Assembly (NCBI GenBank): GCA_019722365.1
Contig: JADFUC010000709.1
Coordinates: forward strand, 2,480,001 to 2,544,000
DNA: 64,000 nt
Direction: 5' to 3'
Source of the DNA: Lithospermum erythrorhizon
Lineage: Eukaryota > Streptophyta > Magnoliopsida > Boraginales > Boraginaceae
A program made the position numbers and the translations under genes. Below the pieces are notes generated by a model, which had not been told where the DNA came from, did not search any database, and was given only the letters and a program-made list of their open reading frames with translations. How positions within the stretch are numbered: position 1 is the first letter of the stretch; every line of letters starts with the position of its first letter. This document shows positions 1 through 12,030 of this stretch, piece after piece.

Positions 1-1180
1 AAAAATATTAAAAATACTATTATCAAAAATATATTTATCAATAAATAAAAAGTTCAAAAAAATCGTTGACCATAAAATTTCTAGAAAGTTTGAAACAATG
101 AAATACTTTATATGCTCCATATTAAAGAAAAGAAGGATGAACAATAGTCTTATTTCAATTTTAATTGATTTTCTCTCGAGATAAATTTTGATATTTAATT
201 AATTTTTTAATTATATTATTAAAATTAAAAAATAATATTATAAAAATATTTTGGCAATCCAATAATATAAATTGTATATTTTTTTAGAATAGATAATCGT
301 GAATTGAAATTAAATTTGAAAAATCGAATAGTGAAACTAGATTAGATGAAGATGAGAGAGTGAATGCGAGGCCCACCATGTGACATGTACTTTATACATT
401 TGGTATATATTGGAGAAAATTAGTTCAAATGAAACATTTGTAAAATCATTGATGCATGTGAATAGTAAGAATTTTATAGGAAAAACAGCTATTGCAGGTG
501 CTCTAATAACGACGCTGCCAAAATCATGAAGCTTCCATAGATTTCCAACTGTATGTAAGGTGACAAGCATTAACATAAGGCATCTCACTATTGGGTGACT
601 TTATATGCTATTTTTAGGAAATTAGATAAAATCCATCACCTACTTAATCCAAAGTGTAGGTTAGTGTTCAGGAACGGTTGTCATGTGTCGATGTGTACCT
701 CGTTAGCAACTTCTTATAGAAAATTCAACTCATCAAACCAGGGTTAATAATATAATAATTTGCGTGCCTTTTTATTACCAAATTATCAAATTTTAAGATT
801 TCATACTGACCTCCCTCTCTCTGTATATATATGTTGAATTTATATTCTGTTTATATTGTAAAGGTATATTGATGAATATTATTTGTACAATCTTGCAAAC
901 AAGGTGTTGTCATATCTAATTAGATCGATTGAACTGTTAATTACATCCAAATAATGTAGACAGTCTAAATTTATTAAATAAATTTAATTAAATTAGATTT
1001 ATTTGTCCCCGGTGAAATCGATTAAATAGAAAATCAATCACACGAGCTATACGTGATGATTAGGATTCAACCCGACCCCTAATAAAACCTAAATAATAGG
1101 GGTTCCCGTGAATTAAGCCCACGAAGAAATTAAATTAAAAGTTGAACTTATTGTTTTTATAAATTTAATTAGCACTTAAA
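1..1180. other. AT-rich intergenic, no gene seen
   Basis: No open frame with protein-like composition, no splice-bounded exon and no RNA gene could be recognised. The stretch is mostly A/T with short homopolymer runs. Near 1060-1110 the base composition rises toward the LTR-like segment that follows. Confidence 0.5.
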
Positions 1181-2135
1181 TTTTAAGCTGAGGCAGGGGT
1201 TTAAGAAAATAGCCACGCGTCGTCAGTGAAGCTAGGGCTCGAAATCTAAATTTATTACATCACTTTCGGCTATTTGGCTGAAATGGGAGTTCGGAAGGCT
1301 TAGAACTGAAAATAGAAGACTACAGAAAAGAGCTGGTTTTAAAAGCGACAACAAAGAATTCGGGATCGATATGAAAATACGCCGTACTTTATCAAAGAGC
1401 GCCTATTATCTTTGAGTAGAAGGCGAAATAATTCCCGTAAAATCAGGTGATCTTGCTTGAGTCAGCCGGTTGAATCAAATCAGGGTGATTATGGATCAAT
1501 AAATCGAGAAAAGAGCCGAAAGTCTATAAATACCCCTATTATGACGGAAAATTGCTTTAAAGTACAACAAAAACCGGCATAAAACGACTGGAAGGTATTT
1601 TGCTTGTAAATATACGAGATTTATTCTTTATCGAGGAGAAAATCATCAAAAGCGTTGTAATCTTGACTTTATAAGCGCAAATAGGTGTCACCAATTTGTA
1701 GAAGCGAGTGAAGAACACAAAATCTTGGCCCGGACCAAATGGGCGCCTAGAATTAGGAACAAGGTTGAATTCTTGCCTAGCCTTGATAATTTCGAGGATC
1801 GAAAATGCGATGAGAATCGATGCATTCGAGATACCATGAAATTAAATGAACTACAAGATTAAGCTATAAAGCCCATGTAGTAAATCCTGAAGACAAGATA
1901 TAAGGCTACGTAGCGCATGCAGGCGTAGGTGAAACACGGAGTAGGCGCGCGTCCTGCTTGATAGTAAAAGCAACACTGAAGATCGGGGAATAAGGCATTA
2001 AAGCACACGACTCGGTCTAGTTATGCAGTCATTTGCTAAGACATGCTTGAATACATGTAAATCAGTCTAAGTCCATATTTCAGTTTATAGGCCAAGATGG
2101 GTATCTCTATTTCTTTGAGCACTTTCTCGGAAGCA
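1180..2135 (+). mobile_element. LTR-like segment of a degraded retrotransposon
   Basis: About 1 kb of more GC-balanced, noncoding DNA that contains a good TATA box (TATAAATA, 1525-1532). It ends in CA at 2134-2135, followed at once by GGTAGTATCAGAGTG, which resembles the initiator-tRNA-Met primer-binding site of plant LTR elements (TGGTATCAGAGC). Together these suggest the 3' part of a 5' LTR in plus orientation. No gag or pol frame survives downstream and no partner LTR was identified. The left limit is unknown. This is an inference from structure, not homology. Confidence 0.35.
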
Positions 2136-3000
2136 GGTAGTATCAGAGTGAGAACAAATTAGAAGCCCAAGTCTTATCCAGGTCTGAGATCGCATTGATG
2201 GACTACTTATCAGGATCGTATCGTGATTACAGCCTTGATCAATCAGAATTAGGGGTTACATGTGGTCAGAGCTTTAGTGAGCCTCGTCGAGTCTTAGAGT
2301 ACATTCAATCCAGTGGGCGTCTCAGAGTAGTCGGAAGTGCGTTTTAGAGAAGCGATGAAGCCAATAGTCGGGCACTACATCGTTTGATAAAAAGCTTTTT
2401 TTGTATCTAGATAGAGTTTCCCAAAAAGGTTTCATTCACAATAGCTGGTCATATTATAAATAATAAGAAATTTATTTATAGTATAAAATTAACTAAGTTT
2501 TGATTCGAAAAGCAAACAATAATGAATCTTGAATAAATATATACTAGTATTTGAGAAGATTTAATATAATAACTAAAGAGTTTGGGTTCTTATCATGGAT
2601 ACAAAACATCAATTTCTGATCGATTTCAAGTTGGGAATCATGATTTCAAGTTTCAATATTAGGTTTTAGGGTCTAGATTAGTTTTTAGTAATCAAGTTCT
2701 TCATATTAACACCTTTATAATAAGTAACTTTTTATTTTACTTGATTTCATTGTCTTTCTACACATAGCTTTATGTCACTAGAGACATGAGATCATCTGTA
2801 CTAATTTGTGTCAACTCTAATAAAGAAATAAATGACATGATACTATAAAATATTGATATTGTGCCGACCTTATATTTATTCAATAAAATTGACATTATAC
2901 TCCGTATATATTCCTCCTACTTATCTAACTATGGTTAATACTATACAAGGTTAGTTCGTCCCATTCATCAATGTCACAAACATGACCACCCACACTAGTT
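2136..3000. other. AT-rich spacer upstream of RING-H2 gene
   Basis: No gene seen. The stretch follows the primer-binding-site-like motif and becomes increasingly AT-rich toward the promoter of the RING-H2 gene. Confidence 0.4.
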
Positions 3001-3005
3001 ACTAG

Positions 3006-3013
3006 TATATATC
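3006..3013 (+). promoter_or_regulatory. TATA box of the RING-H2 gene
   Basis: TATATATC lies 188 bases before the start codon, which would give a 5' leader of roughly 160 bases. It is the best-placed TATA-like motif upstream of 3201, though AT-rich DNA makes chance matches common. Confidence 0.4.
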
Positions 3014-3200
3014 TAGGTGTATAGGTCCATCTTAATTCTGATCTTAACTCCTTTTCTTTCTTCATATTTCATCTCACAAAACAAGTTTGATCTCTTAGTA
3101 CTTGAACCCTTCAACACTTTCACCAACAAAATTAAGTGTCTTAGAGCCATATTCTATATAGGAATTTATTTATTTTCAATAGAAAAAAGTAAAGAAAATA

Positions 3201-3668
3201 ATGGGGTTATCAAATTTCCCTAGTCCAGCAGGAGGTGTACTACCAGTGCTAGTAATGAACACAGTCTTATCTGTGACATTATTCAAGAATATGGTGAGTT
3301 CTCTTCTCCATGTGGTGAGTGCTTCACCAGAGGAAAATTCTTCAAATCTTGATGAAGAGTATACATCCTTGGAAAGTAATGAAGCCCCACCTCCAAGAAG
3401 AAGAAGAATATCAACAACTAGATATCAAACTTTGTGTAAAACTAGATATGATGAAGATGAAGAAGGAGGGAGTAAATTTGGTAAAAATGAAGATGGTGGT
3501 AATAGTAACAAATGGAGTTTGATGGAGTGTTGTGTGTGTTTGAATAGATTTGAAGGTGACGAGGAAGTGAGTGAGTTGTCTTGTAAGCATTTCTTCCACA
3601 AAGCTTGTCTTGAGAAATGGTTTGACAATCAACACACAAGTTGTCCTCTTTGTCGTTCAATCTTGTAA
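3201..3668 (+). CDS. XERICO-like RING-H2 zinc-finger E3 ubiquitin ligase
   Basis: Intronless gene for 155 residues, the usual size of the XERICO/RHA-type small RING-H2 ligases that ubiquitinate substrates and, for XERICO, raise abscisic-acid levels. The N-terminus MGLSNFPSP matches the family's MGLSxxPxP start and is followed by a hydrophobic, probably membrane-associated segment (about residues 13-40). A disordered acidic/basic linker holds a PPPRRRR patch near 63-69. The C-terminal RING-H2 is complete: C110, C113, C128, H130, H133, C136, C148 and C151, with spacing Cx2C-x14-CxHx2Hx2C-x11-Cx2C and the family-typical W140 after the sixth ligand. The ATG at 3201 is chosen because the family starts there. 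An AATAAA poly(A) signal follows near 3871. Substrate and hormone role are inferred from the family only; the RING call itself is firm. Confidence 0.9.
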   Translation: MGLSNFPSPAGGVLPVLVMNTVLSVTLFKNMVSSLLHVVSASPEENSSNLDEEYTSLESNEAPPPRRRRISTTRYQTLCKTRYDEDEEGGSKFGKNEDGGNSNKWSLMECCVCLNRFEGDEEVSELSCKHFFHKACLEKWFDNQHTSCPLCRSIL

Positions 3669-3867
3669 GCTAATAAGTGACAATCTCCACACATATAAGA
3701 GGATGATATGTGTGATATGTATTAGCTTTAGCTAGGTTGTAGGAAGTTGTGGTGGAGGTTTTTTCAAAACTATGCCTTTTTTTACCTCTCCTATGTTTGT
3801 ATTTCTTTCCCTCATGTTTTTTGCTTTTTGGATGAAGAGTTATCCAATAGCTTGAAGTTGCAATATA

Positions 3868-3878
3868 TAATTAATAAA
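3868..3878 (+). terminator. Poly(A) signal of RING-H2 gene
   Basis: ATTAATAAATT contains AATAAA about 205 bases after the stop codon, in an AT-rich 3' region. This is consistent with a plant near-upstream element. Confidence 0.4.
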
Positions 3879-3879
3879 T

Positions 3880-5200
3880 TTCTTCCAATTAAGATCACAT
3901 GTGAATTATTATTTAACTAGTCTTTCTATCAAATAATTTATGTTACCTATATCTCAATTTAACTTAAAACATGTGACTGACCTCATATTTTTTTTAACTT
4001 AAAACTTCAAATTACTCTTATGCAAATAAAATGTTGTGATAGTTCAAAATGTTAACACTCAAATGTACATGCATAGTAGCTAAAATGAAATGAATCTTTT
4101 GATGGGAAGAGTTAGAGTTAATTATAGAAATGGTTTTAATAAGTGTGGTTATATAATTGTACTTTGGTCTCAATAAATAATATTGTAATATTTTTGGTTT
4201 CTAAAAGTGTATACAAAATTGTACTTTGGTCATAACAAATGACAAATATTGCATGTTTCATCTATGTTTTGGACGTTAGAAATATGGACGAATGTGTAAT
4301 ATTGGTCACTTTCAGAGAAAATATTGTAATATTTATACCACTTTCATGATCAAATATATTATACTATCATTTATTGGATTCAAACTATAACTTGCCTATA
4401 CTTATTGTCTTTTATTCGGATTATATCTACAATTAAGTCGAAAGAATTATATCAATGAATTATTGCATTAAAAAATTGACTGATTCATCAAGAAGATGTA
4501 GGCCAAAAACATAATGTGAAGGCCACGCAACTCTGTTTATCACGACAGGAATTCGGCAGTCCCAATCATTAACGTAGACTCATTATTATAGCCGGAGGCC
4601 ATATACATGAGGACTCCTGCGTCTAATATGTTCTGGATTATGTCTTTGTTTTTTAAGATTGTAGATGTTATGAATTTGTGAAATTTTATATTAAAATCAA
4701 TTAATTATTGTTGGAAAAAATTTACGATCTTATTATATATTTAGAGATATGGCAGTGTCGATATTTTATTTAAAGTACATGTAGCTTTCGGTTCACTAGC
4801 AGTGTAGACATGGGCAGCTTAATCGAAACTAACTCATGATAATCATGTTAATAATCCATGAGAATCCATACTAATATTAATTAACTATAGATGCAAAGAA
4901 CGTCACGCTACTCATTCACGGGCGTCTTAAGCAATGCGATGTGAGGCTAAGCATGTTTATTCATCGGAGAAACAAAATTGAGAGCAGAATATTTAAAATT
5001 GAATTATAATTGAATAAAATCATAAGAAAATGTTGGAGTCTTGATAATAGTTGAGAATAAAGAAAAACTTAAATTGAGTTAGATTTGACCCAAACTTTCT
5101 GCTCTTATATTTCATTTTATATTTATGTATCATATATTAAATGAATAATACTACAATAGATAAATAAATAACGAATATTATTAATATGAATAGAATAAAT
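3880..5200. other. AT-rich intergenic, no gene seen
   Basis: No coding exon, RNA gene or clear element could be supported. Phrases such as the repeated ACTTTGGTC near 4160 and 4212 suggest old short duplications. Confidence 0.4.
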
Positions 5201-5215
5201 ATGATTACTAAAAAT

Positions 5216-5545
5216 ATATTATTAATTATTATTATTATTAGAGTTATTATTATCATTAATTATAATAATAATAATAATTATAATTATTATTATTATAATA
5301 CTAATAATAATTAATAATATAATTAATTTTTTATTTTTTTATTTTAACTATTGTTATTATAATTATTATTATTATTTTTACATTATTATTTATTATTATT
5401 ATTATTATTATTATTTTATTATTATTGTTTATAATAATAATATATTTGATATTATTATTATTTTTTATTTATTATTATTATTTTTATTATTATTATTTTA
5501 TTTATTATTATGATTGTTTTTAATATTTATTATTATTATATTTTT
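5216..5545. repeat. ATT/TTA trinucleotide microsatellite block
   Basis: About 330 bases made almost entirely of ATT/TTA and AAT/TAA units with interruptions (TATTTTT, TTATTTA). Both ATT-type and AAT-type runs occur in tandem (for example TTATTATTATCATTAATTATAATAATAATAA), so single strands can fold into AT hairpins. It has no coding capacity. Confidence 0.85.
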
Positions 5546-5559
5546 ATTTTTATTTTAAT

Positions 5560-7650
5560 AATTATAATAATGGAAGGATAATTGAGATGTAGAAAATTAT
5601 GGAAGAGAAATATGTAATTTGGATTTTTATAAGCCGATTTTTTAGAGAGAAACATAAGTTGAGAATTTTAAGCTTTAAAATTTTGTTAAATTTAAATAAA
5701 ATCACTTAATTTATTAAGTCTTAAAATAATTATTAACAAAGCAAGCAATAAATTAAATGCTAATTAATTAGTTTTTAGTGCTTAATGAGTTTAACAAATA
5801 CCTCTCTAGTTTCTTAAAATAAGGTACTAAGTAAAAAATTATCGATACTTTTAACTTCTCTTGACATGAATTGATATACCTAATTAGAGGATATGGTGTA
5901 ATAATGTATTAAGGGATAAAAGTGGAAATATGAAGATAAAGTTGAATTGAATTCCTATATGATCGAGTAAATTGGAACGGATGGAATATTATTTTCATCA
6001 TCTTTTTTTAATAAGGACGTTTTTCAAATTAAGAAATTTCAAAATTAGCTTTTATATTAATCAAACTATGTGAGATGAACGAAGGAAGGGAATTAGTAAT
6101 GAGAAACAAATTAAAAATTTCATTGAATTGTGTGCATAATCAGACATCTCTTATATTAAGAGATAATGGATGGAGTAATTAGATTGAGAAATTTGATGAA
6201 ATCATTTGAAATTATTCAACATTCTATATGCATCACATGTCAGAATATCATGACGAGTATGGAAATTCGTTATAGGACTCGGTCAATTATTAAGTTTTCC
6301 AATCGTCATCTCTTCACCAGAAATTTTTTTTTTTTGAATAATTTAATTGGAGGTGGCCCTTGGAATCTTGGAAGCTGGAGTGATGAGAAGTCACTTAGGT
6401 TTTTTGGCATTCCTTAGAGACGACATGGGCAGGCTGAAATGTACTGATGGGCATGGACTATGGAGTATGTGATAATTGAATGGCTCATCATTGCACATGT
6501 TGCTTTCTCTTTGCTTTTTTCTGCTTCCAGAGGGTACTTGTTGCTTCACTATATGGATGACCTTCTAAGTAGTACTGTTCATTAACCATATATTGTTGCT
6601 AAATCTTTTGAAACGGATATCTACCGTCCTTATTTATCAAGGATGAACCGGATAGATTTAGGTTGAACTTAATGGTCTACAAACCACGTCATTTTATTAA
6701 ATCAGACTAGGCAAACTTTATATGATAGACTCGATCAATAAAATATTGATAGGAGAAATATATTGTTGTTAATTCTTTCATGCATTATTGTTGTTAATTT
6801 CCACTAATAAAAAATCGAGAAACTTTGGGATCTTATAATTGACTTATATAATTTTATTTCCATGTCATGTTTAGTCAAATACATATTTTATATTCTCTAA
6901 TTCCTAGAGATAGTGAAATAAATTAAATTAACTTACTACACAACCTAGGCTTCTTATATGTTGTAAAGTAGCAAATAGCGTTTGCATTTCTTTGTTCGAT
7001 CAATTCAGAAAAAACTCCATTTTACCACAACGGTAAGATTGTGTATTGCTACACAACTTATCCCATTTATTAGAGTGAAGCCTCTTTATAAATATTGAAA
7101 TATGTTAACGGTCAATCATTAAAATTTAAAATTAGATAATCTTTTTGAAATTGAGGAATCATGGTATAAATAATACTTGGTGTTATAATGAATTTTACCT
7201 CGAACCTTTTGATGTCAAATGAAGCTTAGAGCCCAATGAGGATCGGCTTACCTGAGCCTAAATAATAAACAAGCCCTCCTTACAAGACTCGACCGCCTTT
7301 TGCCAAAGACTAGTAAGAAGTGGACGATGTTGCATCGCGGTTAGTTTTTGTTATTATCGTATTTTATTGTTATAATTATAAAATATAACATAAAATTGGA
7401 TAGCTTTGTTACACACGATTTCATTATTATAATTACAAAAGGTATCATAAAATAGTAGTAGAAAAATAAAATTATCGAATAAATTTACTTTTATATATTT
7501 TAAAGAGTATCAATTTCATCGTAAAAGATCGTCAACCTCATCTTCATGCCTCCTTTCGTACATCCATAAGATTCTATCTCATGTATTATGGAGATCATGT
7601 ATAGTTATACTGAACACTCCAACACATGATGTTCAATATTATAAAGGAGG
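5560..7650. other. AT-rich intergenic; possible Stowaway-like debris
   Basis: No gene recognised. GGAACGGATGGAATATT near 5971 and ATGGATGGAGTAATT near 6166 resemble the plant Stowaway terminal motif (GGACGGAGGGAGTA), but no paired inverted repeat was established. An 83-codon open stretch at 6166-6417 has no family resemblance and is probably chance. Confidence 0.3.
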
Positions 7651-7659
7651 TAGAGGATG

Positions 7660-10350
7660 TTAGCCTATATGACGCCCCAGAGTGGGGCACAAGGACCAAG
7701 AGGTCGCCGATCGCCGACTTATACAAACTTTAATTGCTTTCACCAGACAATTTTAGCAATTAGAAACAAATGCGAATAGGCTAAAGTAGTATTAACACCT
7801 CAAATGAATGCTAGATAAAAGATGAAACAATAAAACGAATTTAGCAATCATTATGTAATAAACATCCAAAAACTCATTTTGGATCAATATTAACATTAAG
7901 CTCATTCACGATATCACGACAAGTTCCATTCAATAAGTATCGATCAATCCTAGCAATCTTATTAAACATACCACAATTCAATACATAGATATACTAGGTG
8001 AGTTTAAGATATTCTTTGATAGCAAGTTTAATTATGATTTGATCGCGCGAATATAACACTAAGTCTATCGATCAAATCAAACTATCATAATCATGAATAT
8101 TCAATTAAGATCAACATAGGATATTCTATTTTAGTTCGATTAAAACTTGACATATCACTTAACACAATAATTCAATTATATGCCTATTATCTAATAAGCA
8201 TATAACCAAGATATAATCGAATCCTAGCAATTCTGTAGTTATTATATATAATATGTATAAAATAAAGAGCAGGAAAGTTAAGACGCAAACTCGACACGGT
8301 GTTTCTAACAGGTTCGGCTGCACTCCACATCCCCACCCAAGGCTCCTCACCTTAGGCTTCTACCTAGAATCCACTAGATGGTGCTTCTTCAAATGTTGGT
8401 GAAGCCTAAACCAAGTTACAACTCTTAGCTCATAACTGGGCATTACACCACTAAGAACCCAAGGACACACCCCTGTGATTTCAACTCCAATCAAGCTCTG
8501 AGATGCAAATCCCTCTACCCTCGAGCACTCTATGTCCTATTGCTTGAGCACTAGCCTCAACACTCACGGCAATCTACTGATTCCTAGCTTGAGTAAGCCC
8601 TACAAACACCTCGGACCCTCAAGCCTCTAGTATGAAGAACAAATCCTCTAACTTAACGGGACATCTCTCTTTGAGTAGAATGCATTGTCGTTTTATCCCA
8701 CTCCAAATGTCTCAACGAGCTACAAAAGAGGATTACAATTTTGGCACAATTCTATAACTCCTTACATTGAGTAGATAATACATTGAAGCTTGTCTAACTC
8801 TCCTTGTTGAGTAGATAAAACTTTCAAGCTCTTTAACTCCCCATTTGAGCATTTCATCAAACACCTTGAATGCTTCTTAGTTTTCCATTTCATTTCAAAA
8901 GTTTAGTAATAAACCAACTCACTTTCGATAAATCACAAATTAAAAGCTCATGTGTTTGAAAGATTTGTGTTTTAAAGACGAAATGTAGTATAAAAATATT
9001 TAGAATTATTTGGGAAAAGTTAAAGAGTTTGGGAAGGATTTTGTATTTAAAGTAAAGCAGAAATGGAGTTAAAACGGACAAAAACGGCTATTTTTGACAC
9101 CATTGATAAGGTTATTATATAGTACTTTGAGGCCCCAATTGCGTATTAGGTCAGATGTTATTTTTAATTTTAATCCGATATAATTCTTACTTGTTTTCGC
9201 TTTTATTTGAGTTTTCTAGGGACAATTATCGGTTAAAGTGAAGGAATCCTGCTTTGAATCAAGACATGAAGAAATCTAATTAAAATTTACAATGAATATG
9301 ATCCAAGAATAAGTGATTCGCCCATTAACATTAGGCTACTGCGAACCTATAAAAGAGATAGCTAGAAAGAAAAGTTAATGATCTCCGGTACTTGTGATCA
9401 AGAATTCATCATCTTTGTCAGAGTCTTCAAGCGCACCACTGGGAAGTCGTAAAAAGAAGCAATCGAGAAGTTAATTATATATATTGTGTACAAAGGCAAA
9501 GTTGGAGTTGATTACTTTAATTGGTTCAATAATTCTAATTCAAGATATTTTTATTATTATGATGAATGCCATTAATTTCATGTAATAATTATGTATTTTA
9601 TTATGAACTAATTTTTATTATTATCGCATCATGATGTATTGATCGGATGGTTTGATTTTCTGGGAGTTAATTTAATCTTAGTTTTACAATTTCGATTATT
9701 GTGCGTGAATTAGTATTTAACATCTTGATATCAATATTAAGTCGCTCATAAGGCTTTTATTAATTACAGAAATAGGTTGTCACTTACTTAATTAATAATC
9801 AAAACACATGTTTCAATTCACCATGTAGTATATAGGTAACGCCATGCAATTTAATAAGTATGTTATTAAAAAGATCTCTTTACTTTTAAGTTTCATCATG
9901 GCAGACATAGCTAGCTTCTTGTGCATCTAATTGGTGTTAATCAGAAGCAATATCCATCGATAGAATGCTTTTAGTTATAAATTAATAAGTAACTACTAGG
10001 TAAGTTGAATTTGACGATCCGATGGAAATCTGTCCCGAATTTTTATACTTCGAATATTAAGTAAGATTCACTTTTGTGGCATTCATTTAGTATTAGCTAA
10101 TTTAATTGCTTGGTCAATTTAGTTGAGTAGTCTAGATTTAAATTTACTCAATTATTAGTTAATTAAGGATTAAGAAAGCATCTAGCACTTAGTATATCGA
10201 ATTTGTGAGATCTATTACTGCCTTATTCATTATACTATTTCAAAACGACCCGATCTCTAATCTCGAACACGCAAATCAGAAAGAGTCACTCATCGAGACC
10301 TCACTCGAGAGGCTGTGGTCTCATGGGGGTTCATGAAGCAGCTATGTAAC
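7660..10350. mobile_element. Degraded retroelement-like noncoding DNA
   Basis: Composition changes here to more GC-balanced DNA without long frames. The block around 8280-8720 is rich in short C-rich phrases. At 9350 a TATA motif (CCTATAAAAGAG) is followed by a leader-like segment that resembles the U3/R part of an LTR. Near 10240-10350 another GC-richer patch occurs. No gag, protease, RT or integrase motif was found. The call is by texture only and could be wrong. Confidence 0.25.
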
Positions 10351-10609
10351 TTTAAAATCACATTTCCCCGCTCAAGTAACCTCCGATTTTGATTTATTCA
10401 AAAGCTTGAAAGCTCTTTTTCAAACCCTTAATAAAATGGAATTCAAACCTCAATTTTATATACATTAATATTTTCAAAATATTTTCTTTGACAAACATTC
10501 TTAAAAATATTGGAAACGGTTAAGATCTTTTAGTAAAATAATTTGAAAATATTCCAACAAGAACTTCAATCAAGACGTGAAAGAAAGTAGGCAAGATCTG
10601 CCATAACTT

Positions 10610-10789
10610 TTACTCTAATCTTTCGGGCTTGCATTCAAGACTCGCCTCTCTTCCGATCTTGATTCTCCGTGAACTTTTCTTCTTGGTCCTTTCATTTAAT
10701 CGGTAGATGGACGCATCTTCTTCTTCATCGCTATTCTTCACTTTCGCTTTCAGATGGTTGGATTCTTCCTCTGTCTCCACCATACTCAT
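10610..10789 (-). CDS. Small charged ORF, unrecognised
   Basis: Fifty-nine codons from an ATG at 10789 to a TAA at 10610-10612. The product is strongly hydrophilic: it starts MSMVETEEES, has an acidic patch DEEED and a basic cluster KKKSSRRIK, and has no hydrophobic stretch. Codon use (many GAG/AAG/GCG) is unusual for the AT-rich surroundings and looks coding. It could be an exon of a degraded retroelement gag or of a lost nuclear-protein gene. No splice-bounded partner exon was found. Function unknown. Confidence 0.25.
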   Translation of the reverse strand: MSMVETEEESNHLKAKVKNSDEEEDASIYRLNERTKKKSSRRIKIGREASLECKPERLE

Positions 10790-11067
10790 TTTGGAATTGC
10801 AAAATCACCGAAACTCATGCATGAGCTTCTCTCATTGTCTCAATGCCTGATATTGGTGCTTGTTTGATATTAATGTTAACTTTGTGTCCGACAATCACCT
10901 TTCAACATACCTATGAAATAAATCACTTAAGCACATATGTTGGGGAGAATCAATGCTTAAGTCATCATTAAAACATAGTGTACCGACCGTAGTCCAATAG
11001 AGGATCTTCGCCAGAATTCCTAAAAAGTAATGAACTCGTATAAAATCTAAAAAATATAATGTATAAA

Positions 11068-12030
11068 ATAGTAATCTAGTATGAATTTATTCGATAAACA
11101 CCAATTCATGCTGAAGATCATCCCTGATCCTCAAATTAATGTATATTAATCTAAACACAAAATATAAATGCTGAATACGAACTTTACATTTCCCCAACGG
11201 AAGCTTAATTTAACCCAAATCTCACGATAGACCCTCGTGAAAGCCCTCACAAAAATCCCAATGTCAAGTTAAACACCGAAACGATTTTATCAGACACACC
11301 AAGAGGGAAACTTAACCGAAAGTAATTGAACTTGCTAGAGTTTGAAGATTTAACGAATCGAAGAGAAAAACTCTTCCAATTCACTATGGTGGGGCGGCTA
11401 TTTGAGGGGGGTGGAGGTTTTTTATGATTGTATTCATGAAAAATTAACTTTTAAATACCAAGTCCCAAATTCCATTCAAGAAGAATCAAGAAATCAATTT
11501 AACTCCGTTAACTTAATTTTAGACTGCTATGAGTTTTAATTGGAATAATGAGTTATTAGGTGAAATTGCTCTATTTTAATTAACTTAACTTTCTTCAATT
11601 AAAATACTAACTAGTCACTATCGAATAACTTATCAAGTTATTCATCAATTTCAATTGTTTAAATTCCGATTAAACTTGCAAGTTTAACCAATTGATGTCA
11701 TCAACATATTTTGACAATATATATAAATATTGGGAAATACATTTCATCATGGTACAAGTCTCGCTTAATTTCATTCATGAAATATTATTCTCGAATATCA
11801 TCAGATGCCAGCATCTTCTGTGCTCGATATTAGTAGTGCTGTATAATAATAATACTGACCAATTACTATTATTATAACGATTAATGAGTAAGATCTAGCA
11901 ATCGCTCATAACCCTTAAATTATCGCGAGAACCCACACCACAATATACAATTACTAAGTTTCAACACACTAAGTTCGATAATCACATTTAACCTAACTGT
12001 AAAAATTCAATTGTCACACTTAAATCTTCA
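11068..12030 (-). repeat. Copia-type LTR-related repeat, copy A (diverged)
   Basis: Related to the LTR at 21965-22945 and the repeat at 32046-32967. The copies share blocks in the same order, including AATGTATATTAATCTAAA near the left end, a CTTGCTAGAGTT or similar block, ACTTATCAAGTTATTCATC in the middle, and ATAACGATTAATGAGTAA near the right end. This copy is the most diverged and its termini are not clean TGTT/AACA. Element sense is taken from copy B (minus). Confidence 0.6.

Noticed and set aside
3017..3223. 68-codon plus-strand frame upstream of and overlapping the RING-H2 start
   Set aside because: Hydrophobic translation of AT-rich leader; it begins before the expected transcription start and shows no family resemblance.
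3411..3660. Minus-strand frames over the RING-H2 gene
   Set aside because: Shadows of the RING-H2 coding sequence, rich in Ser/His/Leu because of the acidic codons on the other strand.
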